A stretch of 64,000 nt of DNA from Mycolicibacterium fortuitum subsp. fortuitum (GTDB lineage: Bacteria > Actinomycetota > Actinomycetes > Mycobacteriales > Mycobacteriaceae). Under the pieces are notes generated by a model that was not told the origin of the DNA, ran no database searches, and worked only from the letters and a program-made list of their open reading frames with translations. The position numbers and the translations under genes are program-made. The DNA lies in NCBI RefSeq assembly GCF_022179545.1, contig NZ_AP025518.1:2728001-2792000 (forward strand), read 5' to 3'. Shown piece after piece: positions 22,940 through 31,041 of the stretch (its first letter is position 1; every line of letters begins with the position of its first letter).

Positions 22940-23323
22940 TCAGTTCCCGGCGGCTGAACTCGTCGCTTTCCGGGCAGCGATCGTGGCCCGCACGTGGTCC
23001 ATGTCGAGGGCCGCGACCTGGGAGATGAGGTCCTCCAGCGCTGCCGGTGCCAGCACGCCGGGCTGGCTGAAGACCAGGACGCCCTCTCGGAAAGCGGCGA
23101 TGGTGGGGATGGACCGGATTTCCATCAGCGCGGCGAGTTCGGGCTCCTGCTCGGTGTTGACCTTGGCGTGCACGATCTGGGGGTGGTTGGCCGCCGACCG
23201 CTCGAAGATCGGGGCGAAGGCTCGGCACGGGCCACACCAAGAGGCCCAGAAATCGACGAGCACGATGTCGTTGTCGCGGACTGTGGTTTCGAAATCCGCG
23301 TAGCCGACGTTGCGAGTGTTCAT
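22940..23323 (-). CDS. Thioredoxin
   Basis: A 127-aa protein starting at the ATG 23323, with the redox motif WASWCGPCRAFAP (Cys near residues 30 and 33), a cis-proline segment RSIPTIAAF and FREGVLVFSQPG. It reduces disulfides in the cytosol and has no signal sequence. It is transcribed away from a DUF302 gene across a gap that contains a CsoR-like operator, so the two are probably induced together, perhaps by reactive sulfur or copper. The frame is open upstream to 23473 but that extension has no thioredoxin sequence. Confidence 0.92.
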   Translation of the reverse strand: MNTRNVGYADFETTVRDNDIVLVDFWASWCGPCRAFAPIFERSAANHPQIVHAKVNTEQEPELAALMEIRSIPTIAAFREGVLVFSQPGVLAPAALEDLISQVAALDMDHVRATIAARKATSSAAGN

Positions 23324-23357
23324 GGTGTTCTCCTTTCTGCATTCAGTCGATCTCAAC

Positions 23358-23373
23358 ATACCCATGGGGGTAT
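23358..23373. promoter_or_regulatory. CsoR/CstR-like operator
   Basis: ATACCCATGGGGGTAT has the arms ATACCC/GGGTAT around a 4-bp centre, the look of operators bound by CsoR-family copper or persulfide sensors. It lies 35 bp before thioredoxin and 73 bp before DUF302. No CsoR-family gene is in the window, so the regulator would be elsewhere. Confidence 0.5.
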
Positions 23374-23445
23374 TTATTCCGCGGGTAACGTGGCAGGAGG
23401 ATGTTTGCTCTCCCGGGGTGACGGCAAGGTGAAAGGAACCACGAG

Positions 23446-23850
23446 ATGGACATCGCGTTGGTGGCCACCACAAGAGGCCCGTTCGACGAGGCAGTCGCTC
23501 GCACGCGAAAAGCGCTGGGCGACCAGGGGTTCGGTGTGCTGACCGAGATCGACATCAAGACCACGCTCAACGTCAAACTCGGCGGCGGCGCCGGTGACGA
23601 GTTGGGGGACTACCTGATCCTGGGCGCCTGCAACCCGCAGTTCGCCCAGCGGGCGCTCAAGGCATTGCCGCAGATCGGTGTGTTGTTGCCGTGCAATGTC
23701 GTGTTGCGCACCGGTGCTGACGGGGACGGAGTGGTCGTCGTCGAGGCGATGAACCCCAAGTTGATGGCAGAGGTGACCGACGAGCCCGCGCTGGTCGATA
23801 TCGCCGCCGAAGTAGGTAGGCGCCTGCAGGCAGCCCTCGACAGCCTTTAG
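23446..23850 (+). CDS. DUF302 domain protein
   Basis: The 134-aa protein matches the DUF302 fold: TTRGPFDEAVARTRKALGDQGFGVLTEIDIK at the N-terminus (read as TTRGPFDEAVA to FGVLTEIDIK), YLILGACNPQFAQRAL in the middle and LLPCNVVLR after it. DUF302 proteins are small, cytosolic and often found beside thioredoxin, rhodanese or copper genes, as here. The start is an ATG with GAAAGGAACC ahead. A biochemical role is not known. Confidence 0.9.
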   Translation: MDIALVATTRGPFDEAVARTRKALGDQGFGVLTEIDIKTTLNVKLGGGAGDELGDYLILGACNPQFAQRALKALPQIGVLLPCNVVLRTGADGDGVVVVEAMNPKLMAEVTDEPALVDIAAEVGRRLQAALDSL

Positions 23851-23856
23851 TGCTCG

Positions 23857-24213
23857 TCACTCCGACGCCGCCTCGATCACGCCGTCGAGAATCTCGCGTG
23901 AGGTCGCCAACTCGCGCATCGCCTGTTCGATCCGGTCGCGTTCGGCCGATAGCTGGGCGAGTAGGCGGGGCGTGGCCTGGGAGGAAGGGCCGCCGTCGGC
24001 ATCGCGCATGCACGGGAGCAGCGACGAGATCGTGCGGCTGTGCAGCCCGGCCGCGTATAGCTCCTGGATACGTATCACCCGGTCGACGGCCTTTTCCGGG
24101 TACTCGCGCTGACCACCGGACGTGCGGTCGGAGGCCAGCAGCCCCTGCTCCTCGTAATAGCGCAGCGACCGCTGGCTGACCCCGGTGCGGCGCGCGAGTT
24201 CGCCTATCCGCAT
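23857..24213 (-). CDS. MerR-family regulator
   Basis: The 118-aa protein has the MerR wHTH (MRIGELARRTGVSQRSLRYY and the wing GQREYPEKAVDRV) followed by the dimerisation coiled coil (LLAQLSAERDRIEQAMRELA). One cysteine stands in SLLPCMRDADGG, too few for a typical metal site, so the ligand is probably organic or absent. The start is the ATG at 24213, back to back with the deacetylase gene. A dyad with long spacing lies between them. It is convergent with DUF302 (6 bp between the stops). Confidence 0.88.
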   Translation of the reverse strand: MRIGELARRTGVSQRSLRYYEEQGLLASDRTSGGQREYPEKAVDRVIRIQELYAAGLHSRTISSLLPCMRDADGGPSSQATPRLLAQLSAERDRIEQAMRELATSREILDGVIEAASE

Positions 24214-24235
24214 ATGCCAGTCATACCCATGCGAC

Positions 24236-24257
24236 TTGACCCTGACATCGGTGTCAA
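24236..24257. promoter_or_regulatory. MerR-type promoter dyad
   Basis: TTGAC (24236-24240) and GTCAA (24253-24257) form an inverted repeat of 22 bp in the gap between the divergent MerR and deacetylase starts. A possible -35 TTGACC and -10 TACCGT are about 20 bp apart, the long spacing that MerR proteins correct. The assignment is inferred. Confidence 0.45.
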
Positions 24258-24272
24258 CTCGTACCGTTCGTC

Positions 24273-25142
24273 ATGACCACTTGGCAACCGCCTTTCACCT
24301 ATAGTCCGATCACCGAACGCGCGCCGATCCATTGGCCCGGCGGCGCGCGAGTCGCGGTGTACATCGGCCTCAACATCGAGCACTTCTCGGCCGACCGACC
24401 GTCGACGAGTATCTGGCCCGGTACCGCGGACCTGAGACCCGACGCACTCAACTACGGCTGGCGCGACTACGGCGCCCGGGTCGGGATCTGGCGCACGATC
24501 GAGGCCCTCGACCGGCACGGCATCCGACCCAGCGTGCTGCTGAATTCGGCTGTCATCGAACACCATCCACAGATCGTCACCGCCGGTGTGGAACGCAACT
24601 GGACCTGGTTGGCCCACGGGCGGACCAACTCGATACTGCACACCGGGTTCACCGTCGACGAGGAGCGCAGGATTCTGGCCGAGATCACCGGCGACATCGC
24701 CGACGCGACGGGCCGGCGCCCGCTCGGCTGGATGGGGCCCGGCCTGACCGAAACCACCCATACTCCGGAACTGTTGGCCGAGCTCGGTTTTCGCTATGTC
24801 CTCGACCGGACCAACGACGACCAGCCGTATCCGCTGACCGTCCCCGGCATGCTCAGCGTGCCGTACTCGGTGGAGCTCAACGACCTGCTGATCTTCGGGA
24901 AGGGTTTCACCGGAGGCGAGTTCGTGCAAATGGTGATTGACCAGTACGAGCAGCTGCGCGCGGATTCGGCCATCAGCGGGCGCGTGCTGGCGTTGGCCTT
25001 GCACCCGTTCGTGATCGGGCAACCGTTCCGGCACAAGTACCTCGAGCAGGTTCTGAAGTATCTTGCCGCACAACCTGACGCGTGGTTGACGACCACCGAC
25101 GAGATCGCGGCGAACGCAGGAATTGATTGCGAACACCAATAG
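24273..25142 (+). CDS. Polysaccharide deacetylase-family protein (allantoinase/PuuE-like)
   Basis: The 289-aa protein has the NodB-like fold in its PuuE-type form: PIHWPGGARVAVYIGLNIEH, IDR-like dyads LDRHGIRPSVLLNSAVIEHH, THTPELLAELGFRYVLD and ALALHPFVIGQPFRHKYLEQVLKYL. The classic TFDDGP motif is not visible, so it may act on a small cyclic amide or other non-polysaccharide. No signal peptide, so cytosolic. Divergent from MerR. The substrate is open. Confidence 0.82.
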   Translation: MTTWQPPFTYSPITERAPIHWPGGARVAVYIGLNIEHFSADRPSTSIWPGTADLRPDALNYGWRDYGARVGIWRTIEALDRHGIRPSVLLNSAVIEHHPQIVTAGVERNWTWLAHGRTNSILHTGFTVDEERRILAEITGDIADATGRRPLGWMGPGLTETTHTPELLAELGFRYVLDRTNDDQPYPLTVPGMLSVPYSVELNDLLIFGKGFTGGEFVQMVIDQYEQLRADSAISGRVLALALHPFVIGQPFRHKYLEQVLKYLAAQPDAWLTTTDEIAANAGIDCEHQ

Positions 25143-25156
25143 CCTCATGCACGGCG

Positions 25157-26203
25157 TCACACGCCTGCCGGACGCGTGGACCGCGGCGGCCCGGGAGGTG
25201 ATTCCACGACCCCGTGGGTAGGGGTACCCGCCGCGGGCCCGAGCTTCCTGAGCGCGGCCCCCGCGTCGAGTGAACGCACCGGACGCCGCACCCGGGCGTG
25301 TTCGGCGGTTACCCGCTGGATCAGTTCGTTGACGGGTGCGTGCAGACCGTGCAGGCGCGCCTGGAATACGATTTCGCCGTTGAACCAGTCGGTTTCGACC
25401 TCGGTATGGCCACGAGCCACGCTCTGCCAGGTCGAACTCAAGTAGTCGTCGTTGACCCGGCCCTGTAGCAGATCCCCCCGGCGTAGCGCGTCCTGTTCGG
25501 CGGTGGCGAACGCGATGCCGGCCGCTGTGAGCACATATTCGGCCTCGGTGCGGGCGCGGGCGATCAACTCGTCGGTGTCAGGTCCGGGGCGGTACGCCGC
25601 GATCACGCCGTTGCCGAGATTGGCGATCAGCTTGCGGTATTTCCACGCCACGATGTCATCGCGGACCTGCGAGTGGAAGCACGACTCGCGGAGCGCGGCG
25701 GAAATCTGTTCGGTCAGTTCATCATGGCCGGTGGGGTAGCGGCCGAGATCGAGGATCCCCGCGACCGGATGGCTCTGTTGGATCACCACACCGGCGTCGA
25801 GATGAGCGGCCGGCAGCATCACCGTGACGCCGTACACATTGGCGAACCTCCGCAGCGCAGCGGCTTCGTTGGCAACCCCGTTCTGCGCTATGAACACCGG
25901 TGTCTCCGCCGGGGCGTGTGCACTGAGATCATCGAGGGCAGAGGCGCTTTGGTGGCTCTTGACGGCGAGTATCACGATCGGCTTGGTGGACCAGTCGACC
26001 TCTGCGGCGCTCGCCGCGGCGGGCAGGGCAACGGCGTCGGTACCGGTCTGGGTCACCAGGGTCAGACCCCGGGCGCGGATCGCGGCGAGGTGCTCGCCTC
26101 GGGCGACGGCAGTCACGTCGAAACCGGCCAACCGCGTTCGGGCGGCGATCACGCCACCGACCGCGCCGACTCCGTACACCACGAGCGGGCGGGGCGTTGT
26201 CAT
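25157..26203 (-). CDS. 2-dehydropantoate 2-reductase family protein (PanE/ApbA)
   Basis: The 348-aa protein has the N-terminal Rossmann motif VVYGVGAVGGVIAARTRLAG, an ILAVKSHQSASALDDL middle, the NGVANEAAALRRF segment, and the C-terminal ApbA domain with WKYRKLIANLGNGVIAAYR containing the active lysine. It would reduce a 2-oxo acid with NADPH. An extended Pro-rich tail of about 30 residues (GVVESPPGPPRSTRPAG) is unusual. The start overlaps the LysR stop as ATGA, so both belong to one transcript. This is probably a catabolic paralogue and not the pantothenate enzyme. Confidence 0.87.
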   Translation of the reverse strand: MTTPRPLVVYGVGAVGGVIAARTRLAGFDVTAVARGEHLAAIRARGLTLVTQTGTDAVALPAAASAAEVDWSTKPIVILAVKSHQSASALDDLSAHAPAETPVFIAQNGVANEAAALRRFANVYGVTVMLPAAHLDAGVVIQQSHPVAGILDLGRYPTGHDELTEQISAALRESCFHSQVRDDIVAWKYRKLIANLGNGVIAAYRPGPDTDELIARARTEAEYVLTAAGIAFATAEQDALRRGDLLQGRVNDDYLSSTWQSVARGHTEVETDWFNGEIVFQARLHGLHAPVNELIQRVTAEHARVRRPVRSLDAGAALRKLGPAAGTPTHGVVESPPGPPRSTRPAGV

Positions 26204-27132
26204 GATGCGACTCCGAGTGATTCGGTGGACTGTCCGGTGAGCGCGCGATCCGCGATCGCCTGCAAGGTGCGCAGGATGAGGGAGATGTTGGGATCACGCT
26301 GCCGGCCGGCCCGGACCACGGCACTGATGGTGCGACCGCCGAGCGCCAGGCCTTCTACGATCAGCCCTTCCAGTTTGGCGGGAACGGAAAGCCGAGGCAC
26401 GATCGCCGAGGCGACTTCCGTGGCGGCCAGCTCACAGATGTTCTGTGCGCCGATCAGCCGGTGTTTGACTTGTGGTGCGAAACCGGCACTCTCGCACGCA
26501 TGCGAGGCGGCTATATCGAGTCCGGAATTCTGTGGTCCCGTCACCCAGAACTCATCGGCCAGGGCGGACAGCCCGTGCGTGCGGATACGCAGGTGTGACT
26601 GGGTGGGCGCCAACAGCACGAACGGTTCGAACAACAGCGGCACCGTCGCCAGACCGCCGGTGGGGTCGGGCCCGAGGAAGTCGTACCGGCAGGTGATCGC
26701 CATGTCGACCTCGCTCTGGCGCAGCAATCGCAACGCGGCGGTGCTCGTGTCCTGTTGAACGTGCACCCTCAGGTTCGGTTCCTGGCTGCTCAGCTGTTGC
26801 ATCAGCGGAACTGCCAGGAGCGGGATCCCCATGTTGAACGTCGCGATCGCGACCTGCCCCGCGACCCGATCGCGGGTTTCGGCCACCGCGCTCATGGCCT
26901 CGTCGACCGCGGCCAGCACGCGGCGCGCGTGCTCGGCGAGGACCTTGCCGCTGCGCGTGAGCCCGAGGGTTCGCCCGTCCCGGCGGAAGAGGGCGGCTCC
27001 GGTTTCGTCTTCGAGGACGCGAAGTTGTTGGGAAACAGCAGAACTCGTGATGTTCCTATGTTCTGCCACGGCGGTGACAGAACCGAGGTCGGCCAGATCG
27101 GCCAACAGCATCATCCGACGCAGGTCCAGCAT
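26200..27132 (-). CDS. LysR-family regulator
   Basis: The 310-aa protein has the winged HTH ADLGSVTAVAEHRNITSSAV and SQQLRVLEDETGAALFRRDG, then a substrate-binding-like effector domain with FNMGIPLLAVPLMQQL and VDMAITCRYDFLG. It is divergent from a TauD-type dioxygenase gene (293-bp gap) and upstream of the PanE-like gene with an ATGA overlap, so it likely controls a small catabolic unit. Effector unknown. Confidence 0.9.
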   Translation of the reverse strand: MLDLRRMMLLADLADLGSVTAVAEHRNITSSAVSQQLRVLEDETGAALFRRDGRTLGLTRSGKVLAEHARRVLAAVDEAMSAVAETRDRVAGQVAIATFNMGIPLLAVPLMQQLSSQEPNLRVHVQQDTSTAALRLLRQSEVDMAITCRYDFLGPDPTGGLATVPLLFEPFVLLAPTQSHLRIRTHGLSALADEFWVTGPQNSGLDIAASHACESAGFAPQVKHRLIGAQNICELAATEVASAIVPRLSVPAKLEGLIVEGLALGGRTISAVVRAGRQRDPNISLILRTLQAIADRALTGQSTESLGVAS

Positions 27133-27425
27133 CGCCCACCTCCTGGCAGGTGATGATCGCAGACGCGTCGCCCCATATCATTGCCGATCGGCCGGCCCCC
27201 GGGCCCGACGCGGCTTTGATCAGGGCTTTGTGAGCTCCGAATCGGAGGAATCACGGCGGTTGTAATTCTCGTGCTGCCTGGCGTCGCCCGAGATATTAAG
27301 TCGCACTGAAAGGTTCTGTTAGCCGAAGACTGTTGTTCGCGCCGGCTGTCACGCAGACGCTGACCACAGCGAGTCGGCAGACCGTCTCGCCAGCCCTTCG
27401 CCGAGCCGATACAAGGAGTCAGCAC
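27133..27425. other. Divergent control region between LysR and TauD genes
   Basis: This 293-bp stretch holds no clear gene. A 13-bp palindrome CTCCGA-A-TCGGAG (27235-27247) and an AT-rich patch AGATATTAAG near 27290 are the only marked signals. It should contain the promoters of both neighbours and the LysR site. Confidence 0.5.
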
Positions 27426-28379
27426 ATGACCGACCTCACCGAAAAAGTCAGGGCCGGCAGCCCGCTCACCGACACAGGCCTGGACATCGTTCCGGTCGCC
27501 GGATACATCGGCGCCGAGATCCGCGGAGTCGACCTTCGCGAGGAGTTGGAAGCCGCCGTCGTCGAGGAGATTCGCAACGCCCTGCACACCTACAAGGTGG
27601 TCTTCTTCCGCGACCAGCAGATCGGCCACGCCGAACAGATCGCCTTCGCGCGGAGGTTCGGCAAGGTCACCCCGGCTCACCCGCACGAGGAGGAAGCGCC
27701 CGAGGCGTTCCCCGAGATCCTGCCGATCGACAGCCGGCGCTACGAGCGCCAGCTGGGCCGCAAGCGCACCTCCTACGACAACAGTTGGCACACCGACGTC
27801 ACCGCGCTGGTGAACCCACCCGCGGCCTCGATCTTGCGGGCACACATCCTCCCGCCCTACGGCGGGGACACCGCGTGGACCAATCTCGTTGCGGCATACG
27901 AGAACCTACCGAAGGATCTGCGTGACTTCGCTGACAAACTCGATGTCCGGCACCAGTTCAACACCCGTGCTGTGGCAGGCAGTCAGCGCGACCGCAAGGT
28001 TCGGGAGGCGAATCTGGTGACGTATCACCCCGCGGTCCGGGTGCATCCGGTCACGGGGGAGCGGGCGCTGTTCGTCAGTCCCGGGTTCACCCGCGGCGTC
28101 CGTGAGATCCGTGGTTACTCGCCGACACAGAGTGAGGCGATCCTCAAGTTGCTGTGGGAGGAGGCAACCCGCACCGAGTACACCGTCCGGTTCCGCTGGG
28201 CACCCGGCAGCATCGCGTTCTGGGACAACCGGGCCACGGCGCACCTGGCGATCGACGATGCCGGCCACCTCGATTACGACCGGGTTCTGTACCGCGTCAC
28301 TCTCGAAGGCGATGTCCCGGTCGGCGTCGACGGCCGGGCGTCCGAGTCGGTGTCCGGCGAGCCCTTCTACGGGTCCTGA
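27426..28379 (+). CDS. TauD-family Fe(II)/2-oxoglutarate dioxygenase
   Basis: From the ATG at 27426 the product is 317 aa. The iron triad is recognisable: WHTDVT (HxD) near residue 120, and the distal histidine in DNRATAHLAID, with FVSPGFTRGV and RFRWAPGSIAFWDNR (2-oxoglutarate-binding Arg region) around it. It is close in pattern to the alkylsulfatase Rv3406/AtsK. Such enzymes release sulfite or an aldehyde from sulfonates or sulfate esters; the substrate here is inferred as an alkyl sulfate, sulfonate or similar acid. The upstream LysR probably regulates it. Confidence 0.88.
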   Translation: MTDLTEKVRAGSPLTDTGLDIVPVAGYIGAEIRGVDLREELEAAVVEEIRNALHTYKVVFFRDQQIGHAEQIAFARRFGKVTPAHPHEEEAPEAFPEILPIDSRRYERQLGRKRTSYDNSWHTDVTALVNPPAASILRAHILPPYGGDTAWTNLVAAYENLPKDLRDFADKLDVRHQFNTRAVAGSQRDRKVREANLVTYHPAVRVHPVTGERALFVSPGFTRGVREIRGYSPTQSEAILKLLWEEATRTEYTVRFRWAPGSIAFWDNRATAHLAIDDAGHLDYDRVLYRVTLEGDVPVGVDGRASESVSGEPFYGS

Positions 28380-28466
28380 GGACGGTCGTCGCACGCTACG
28401 GCGATGTCCGCCTCATGCTGACCGGTCGTCCACGGGCCGAAACCTCGTCCCCGTAGGTTGGTACCC

Positions 28467-29267
28467 GTGGATACCCCGATCGCTGTCGTCACCGGGGCGA
28501 GTCGTGGCGCCGGCCGCGGGATCGCCTGCGCTCTACTCGCCTCGGGCTGGCGGGTGTACGTCACCGGACGGACGGTCACCGATCCGGGGGAGGGCGGCGT
28601 CGCCGTACCGTTGGACCACTCCGACGACGCGGCCGTGGCTGCGCTGTTCGACAGGATCGCCGAGCAGGAGGGCCGACTGGATCTTCTGGTCAACAATGCC
28701 GCCGCCGTCCACGATGATCTGGTCAACCCGAAGCCCTTCTGGGAGAAGCCGATCGAGCTGGCCGACGTGCTGGATGTGGGGTTGCGCTCGGCCTATGTGG
28801 CGTCCTGGTATGCCGCACCGCTGCTGCTCGCCGCTGAACGCGGCCTGATCGCGTTCACCTCGTCGCCAGGCTCGGTCTGCTACATGCACGGTCCCGCTTA
28901 TGGCGCCCAGAAGGCCGGCGTGGACAAGCTGGCCGCGGACATGGCAGTCGATTTCGCCGACACCGGGGTGTCGACGGTGTCGATCTGGATGGGCATCCTG
29001 CTCACCGAGAAATTCAAGGCCGCCTTCGCCGGGCATCCCGACGCCCTGGCGAAAACCGCCGAGCACGCCGAAACGCCCGAGTTCACCGGCTACCTGATCG
29101 ACGCGCTGTACCGCGACCCGGAGCTGTCGCAGTTGTCCGGGCGCACCGTGATCGGTGCCGAACTCGCGACCCGATATGGCATCACCGACGAAGGCGGGCG
29201 GGTGCCGCCGTCACACCGGGACATGCTGGGAGCGCCGAGAGAACCGAGCTCGGCCGTCGTCCGATAA
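28467..29267 (+). CDS. Short-chain dehydrogenase/reductase
   Basis: From GTG 28467 the product is 266 aa with the SDR cofactor motif TGASRGAGRGIA (residues about 10-21), LLVNNAA near 75, catalytic Ser in FTSSPGSV and Tyr/Lys in YGAQKAG (YxxxK). The earlier TTG at 28458 adds only three residues. It follows the TauD gene by 87 bp on the same strand and may use its product, but the substrate is not shown. The tail GAPREPSSAVVR is disordered. Confidence 0.88.
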   Translation: MDTPIAVVTGASRGAGRGIACALLASGWRVYVTGRTVTDPGEGGVAVPLDHSDDAAVAALFDRIAEQEGRLDLLVNNAAAVHDDLVNPKPFWEKPIELADVLDVGLRSAYVASWYAAPLLLAAERGLIAFTSSPGSVCYMHGPAYGAQKAGVDKLAADMAVDFADTGVSTVSIWMGILLTEKFKAAFAGHPDALAKTAEHAETPEFTGYLIDALYRDPELSQLSGRTVIGAELATRYGITDEGGRVPPSHRDMLGAPREPSSAVVR

Positions 29268-29316
29268 CGGAGAGGCGACCGCAGAGGGCGGCTCTCCCGG
29301 CAGATGATGCTCGGCC

Positions 29317-29343
29317 AACATCGTCAAACATTTTGACGATGTT
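29317..29343. promoter_or_regulatory. 27-bp perfect palindrome between convergent genes
   Basis: AACATCGTCAAA, centre CAT, TTTGACGATGTT form a perfect inverted repeat. It lies between two convergent genes (SDR and DUF1990) and is not followed by a T-run, so it is either a bidirectional terminator or an operator. Its CGTCAAA/TTTGACG core matches the repeats at 18175 and 18277. Confidence 0.6.
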
Positions 29344-29377
29344 CGTCACATGCGGCTCGGCGACATGTTCGGCCAGC

Positions 29378-29875
29378 TCAGATGCCGGTCAGGTAGCGGC
29401 GGGTCACCACCTTCTGGAGCAGTCGGGTCACCGGGCCGCCCAGCCGGCTCCACCAGGTGGCCGGACGGGAGAACGCCACGACCTCGGCGCGCACCTCGTC
29501 GGTCGCGGCGTCGTAGCGGACCGAGAACAACTCCTCGCCCGTTTCGGGATGGCCGGCCAGCGTGCCGTAGGCGAATCCACGGCGATCGGTTTCGTCGAGC
29601 ACATAGACCACCCGGCAGGGCGCCGGGACAGGGCCCAGCCGGACGATCAGTTCGGTTCCCACCGCGGCGGACTCGGAGGTCGCCTGCACCCGCAGACCAG
29701 CGCCGTGTTGCATTCCCCAGCGCAACACGGCGTCGCCGGACTGCTCGAAGCGGTCACGACCTGTCCCGATCACCTTCGAGGCGCGGGTGTGGTGGTAACC
29801 GGCAGGCAGGTCGCCGGCTGTGGCACCCACGTCCGGATAGGTCAACGACAGCCGCGCCAGGTCATGCAGTTTCAC
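29378..29875 (-). CDS. DUF1990 family protein
   Basis: A 165-aa protein with the DUF1990 pattern: LTYPDVGATAGDLPAGYHH, SKVIGTGRDRFEQSGDAVLRW, VGTELIVRLG, VVYVLDETDRRGFAYGTLAGHPETGEE and FSRPATWWSRLG near the end. Members are cytosolic and probably START/ligand-binding-like; no activity is established. It is divergent from the thioesterase gene by 31 bp. Function unknown. Confidence 0.85.
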   Translation of the reverse strand: MKLHDLARLSLTYPDVGATAGDLPAGYHHTRASKVIGTGRDRFEQSGDAVLRWGMQHGAGLRVQATSESAAVGTELIVRLGPVPAPCRVVYVLDETDRRGFAYGTLAGHPETGEELFSVRYDAATDEVRAEVVAFSRPATWWSRLGGPVTRLLQKVVTRRYLTGI

Positions 29876-29906
29876 GTCACCACCATGGCACTAATACGGT
29901 GGCCCT

Positions 29907-30539
29907 GTGGCCCCAGACATCGACCCCGCCGGCTCGCATCCCGGCGGCGGGTTCAATCCGCCCGTACCCACCGATCGTGGCGGTCCCGATTACGGCCGCT
30001 TCATCGAAGCCGTGCGCACTCTGCAGGACCACGCACGCAGTGCAGATGCTCCCGACGAGGTGATCACCGAGGCCGCCGACCTCATCGAGAAGGTATCGGC
30101 GCTGCTGGCCCCGTACGAAGCCGACGAATGGAATTCACCATCCGGTCGGCGAATGGACCTGCCCAACCGTGGCAACGTCAACAACGTGCCCGTGCACCTG
30201 GAACGGACCGCCGACAACCGGATCGCCGGGACCGCCCACTTCCGGCGCTTTCACCTCGGTCGCAACGGTGCGGTACACGGCGGCTCGCTGGCGCTGCTGT
30301 TCGACTCGCTGCTCGGCTACACGGCGGCCAAACTCACCGGCAGCATGTATCAGCGCACCGCCTACCTGCACGTCAACTACCGCAAGATCGCCCCGATCGA
30401 GATGGAGCTCCAGGTGCAGGCCGGTATCGACCGCATCGAGGGCCGCAAGATCTTCGTCGAGGGCCGGCTGCTCGACGGTGACGACGTCCTTGCCGAGGCC
30501 GAGGCCTTGTTCGTACGGCTCAAGCCGGGGCAGCCATGA
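29907..30539 (+). CDS. PaaI-like hotdog-fold thioesterase
   Basis: The 210-aa protein has a C-terminal hotdog domain: FRRFHLGRNGAVHGGSLALLFDSLLG carries the NGxVHGG motif around residue 117 (seen as RNGAVHGGSLALLFDS), and YLHVNYRKIAPI follows. The N-terminal about 85 residues (GRFIEAVRTLQDHARSADAP) are helical and not part of the fold. It likely hydrolyses acyl-CoA esters. Its TGA overlaps the ATG of the next gene as ATGA, so it is coupled to the TIGR02611-like protein and sits upstream of thrS. Confidence 0.83.
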   Translation: MAPDIDPAGSHPGGGFNPPVPTDRGGPDYGRFIEAVRTLQDHARSADAPDEVITEAADLIEKVSALLAPYEADEWNSPSGRRMDLPNRGNVNNVPVHLERTADNRIAGTAHFRRFHLGRNGAVHGGSLALLFDSLLGYTAAKLTGSMYQRTAYLHVNYRKIAPIEMELQVQAGIDRIEGRKIFVEGRLLDGDDVLAEAEALFVRLKPGQP

Positions 30540-30967
30540 GCGTTGCCGACAATCTCGCCGCACTGAAGCGGCGCTGGGCCCGCTGGCGCGACGGGCTGCG
30601 AGCCCGCCCCGCCGCCGAATTCACCTACCGGATCGTCGTCGGAGTTGTCGGCACGCTGGTGCTGGCGGTCGGCATCGTGGCCATCCCGTACCCGGGTCCC
30701 GGCTGGGCCATCGTGTTTCTCGGGCTGGCGATCCTGGCCAGCGAGTTCGACTTCGCCAAGCGGGCGCTGCGCTACGTGCGCGCCCGCTACGACGCCGTGA
30801 TGGCCTGGTTCGACCGCCAGCACATCGCGGTGAAGGGGGTCAGTGCGGCGTTCACCGGACTGATCGTGGTGGGCACCCTGTGGCTGTTCGGCGTCATCGG
30901 CTGGAGCGCTGGACTGGTCGGGCTGGAGCAGCAGTGGCTCAAGAGTCCCATCGGGCTGGGGTCCTGA
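30536..30967 (+). CDS. TIGR02611-family membrane protein
   Basis: A 143-aa protein with about three helices: VVGVVGTLVLAVGIVAIPYPGPGW, IVFLGLAILASEFDFAKRAL and FTGLIVVGTLWLFGVIGW. The pattern IPYPGPGWAIVFLGLAILASEF is typical of this actinobacterial family, equivalent by position to Rv2617c. It overlaps the thioesterase gene by 4 bp (ATGA) and lies 74 bp before thrS. Function unknown. Confidence 0.85.
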   Translation: MSVADNLAALKRRWARWRDGLRARPAAEFTYRIVVGVVGTLVLAVGIVAIPYPGPGWAIVFLGLAILASEFDFAKRALRYVRARYDAVMAWFDRQHIAVKGVSAAFTGLIVVGTLWLFGVIGWSAGLVGLEQQWLKSPIGLGS

Positions 30968-31041
30968 TCAGCAACACCGATAGCCCACACCGATAGCATG
31001 ACAGCGTTCGCATCAGCCCCCGCATGGTAGGAGACTCCCCG

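Noticed and set aside
29317..29343. Palindrome taken as a simple intrinsic terminator
   Set aside because: No T-run follows on either strand, and its core recurs at 18175 and 18277; it is kept as an operator or bidirectional stem of uncertain role.
30968..31041. T-box leader before thrS
   Set aside because: The gap from the preceding gene is only 74 bp, too short for a T-box, and no T-box core sequence was seen.
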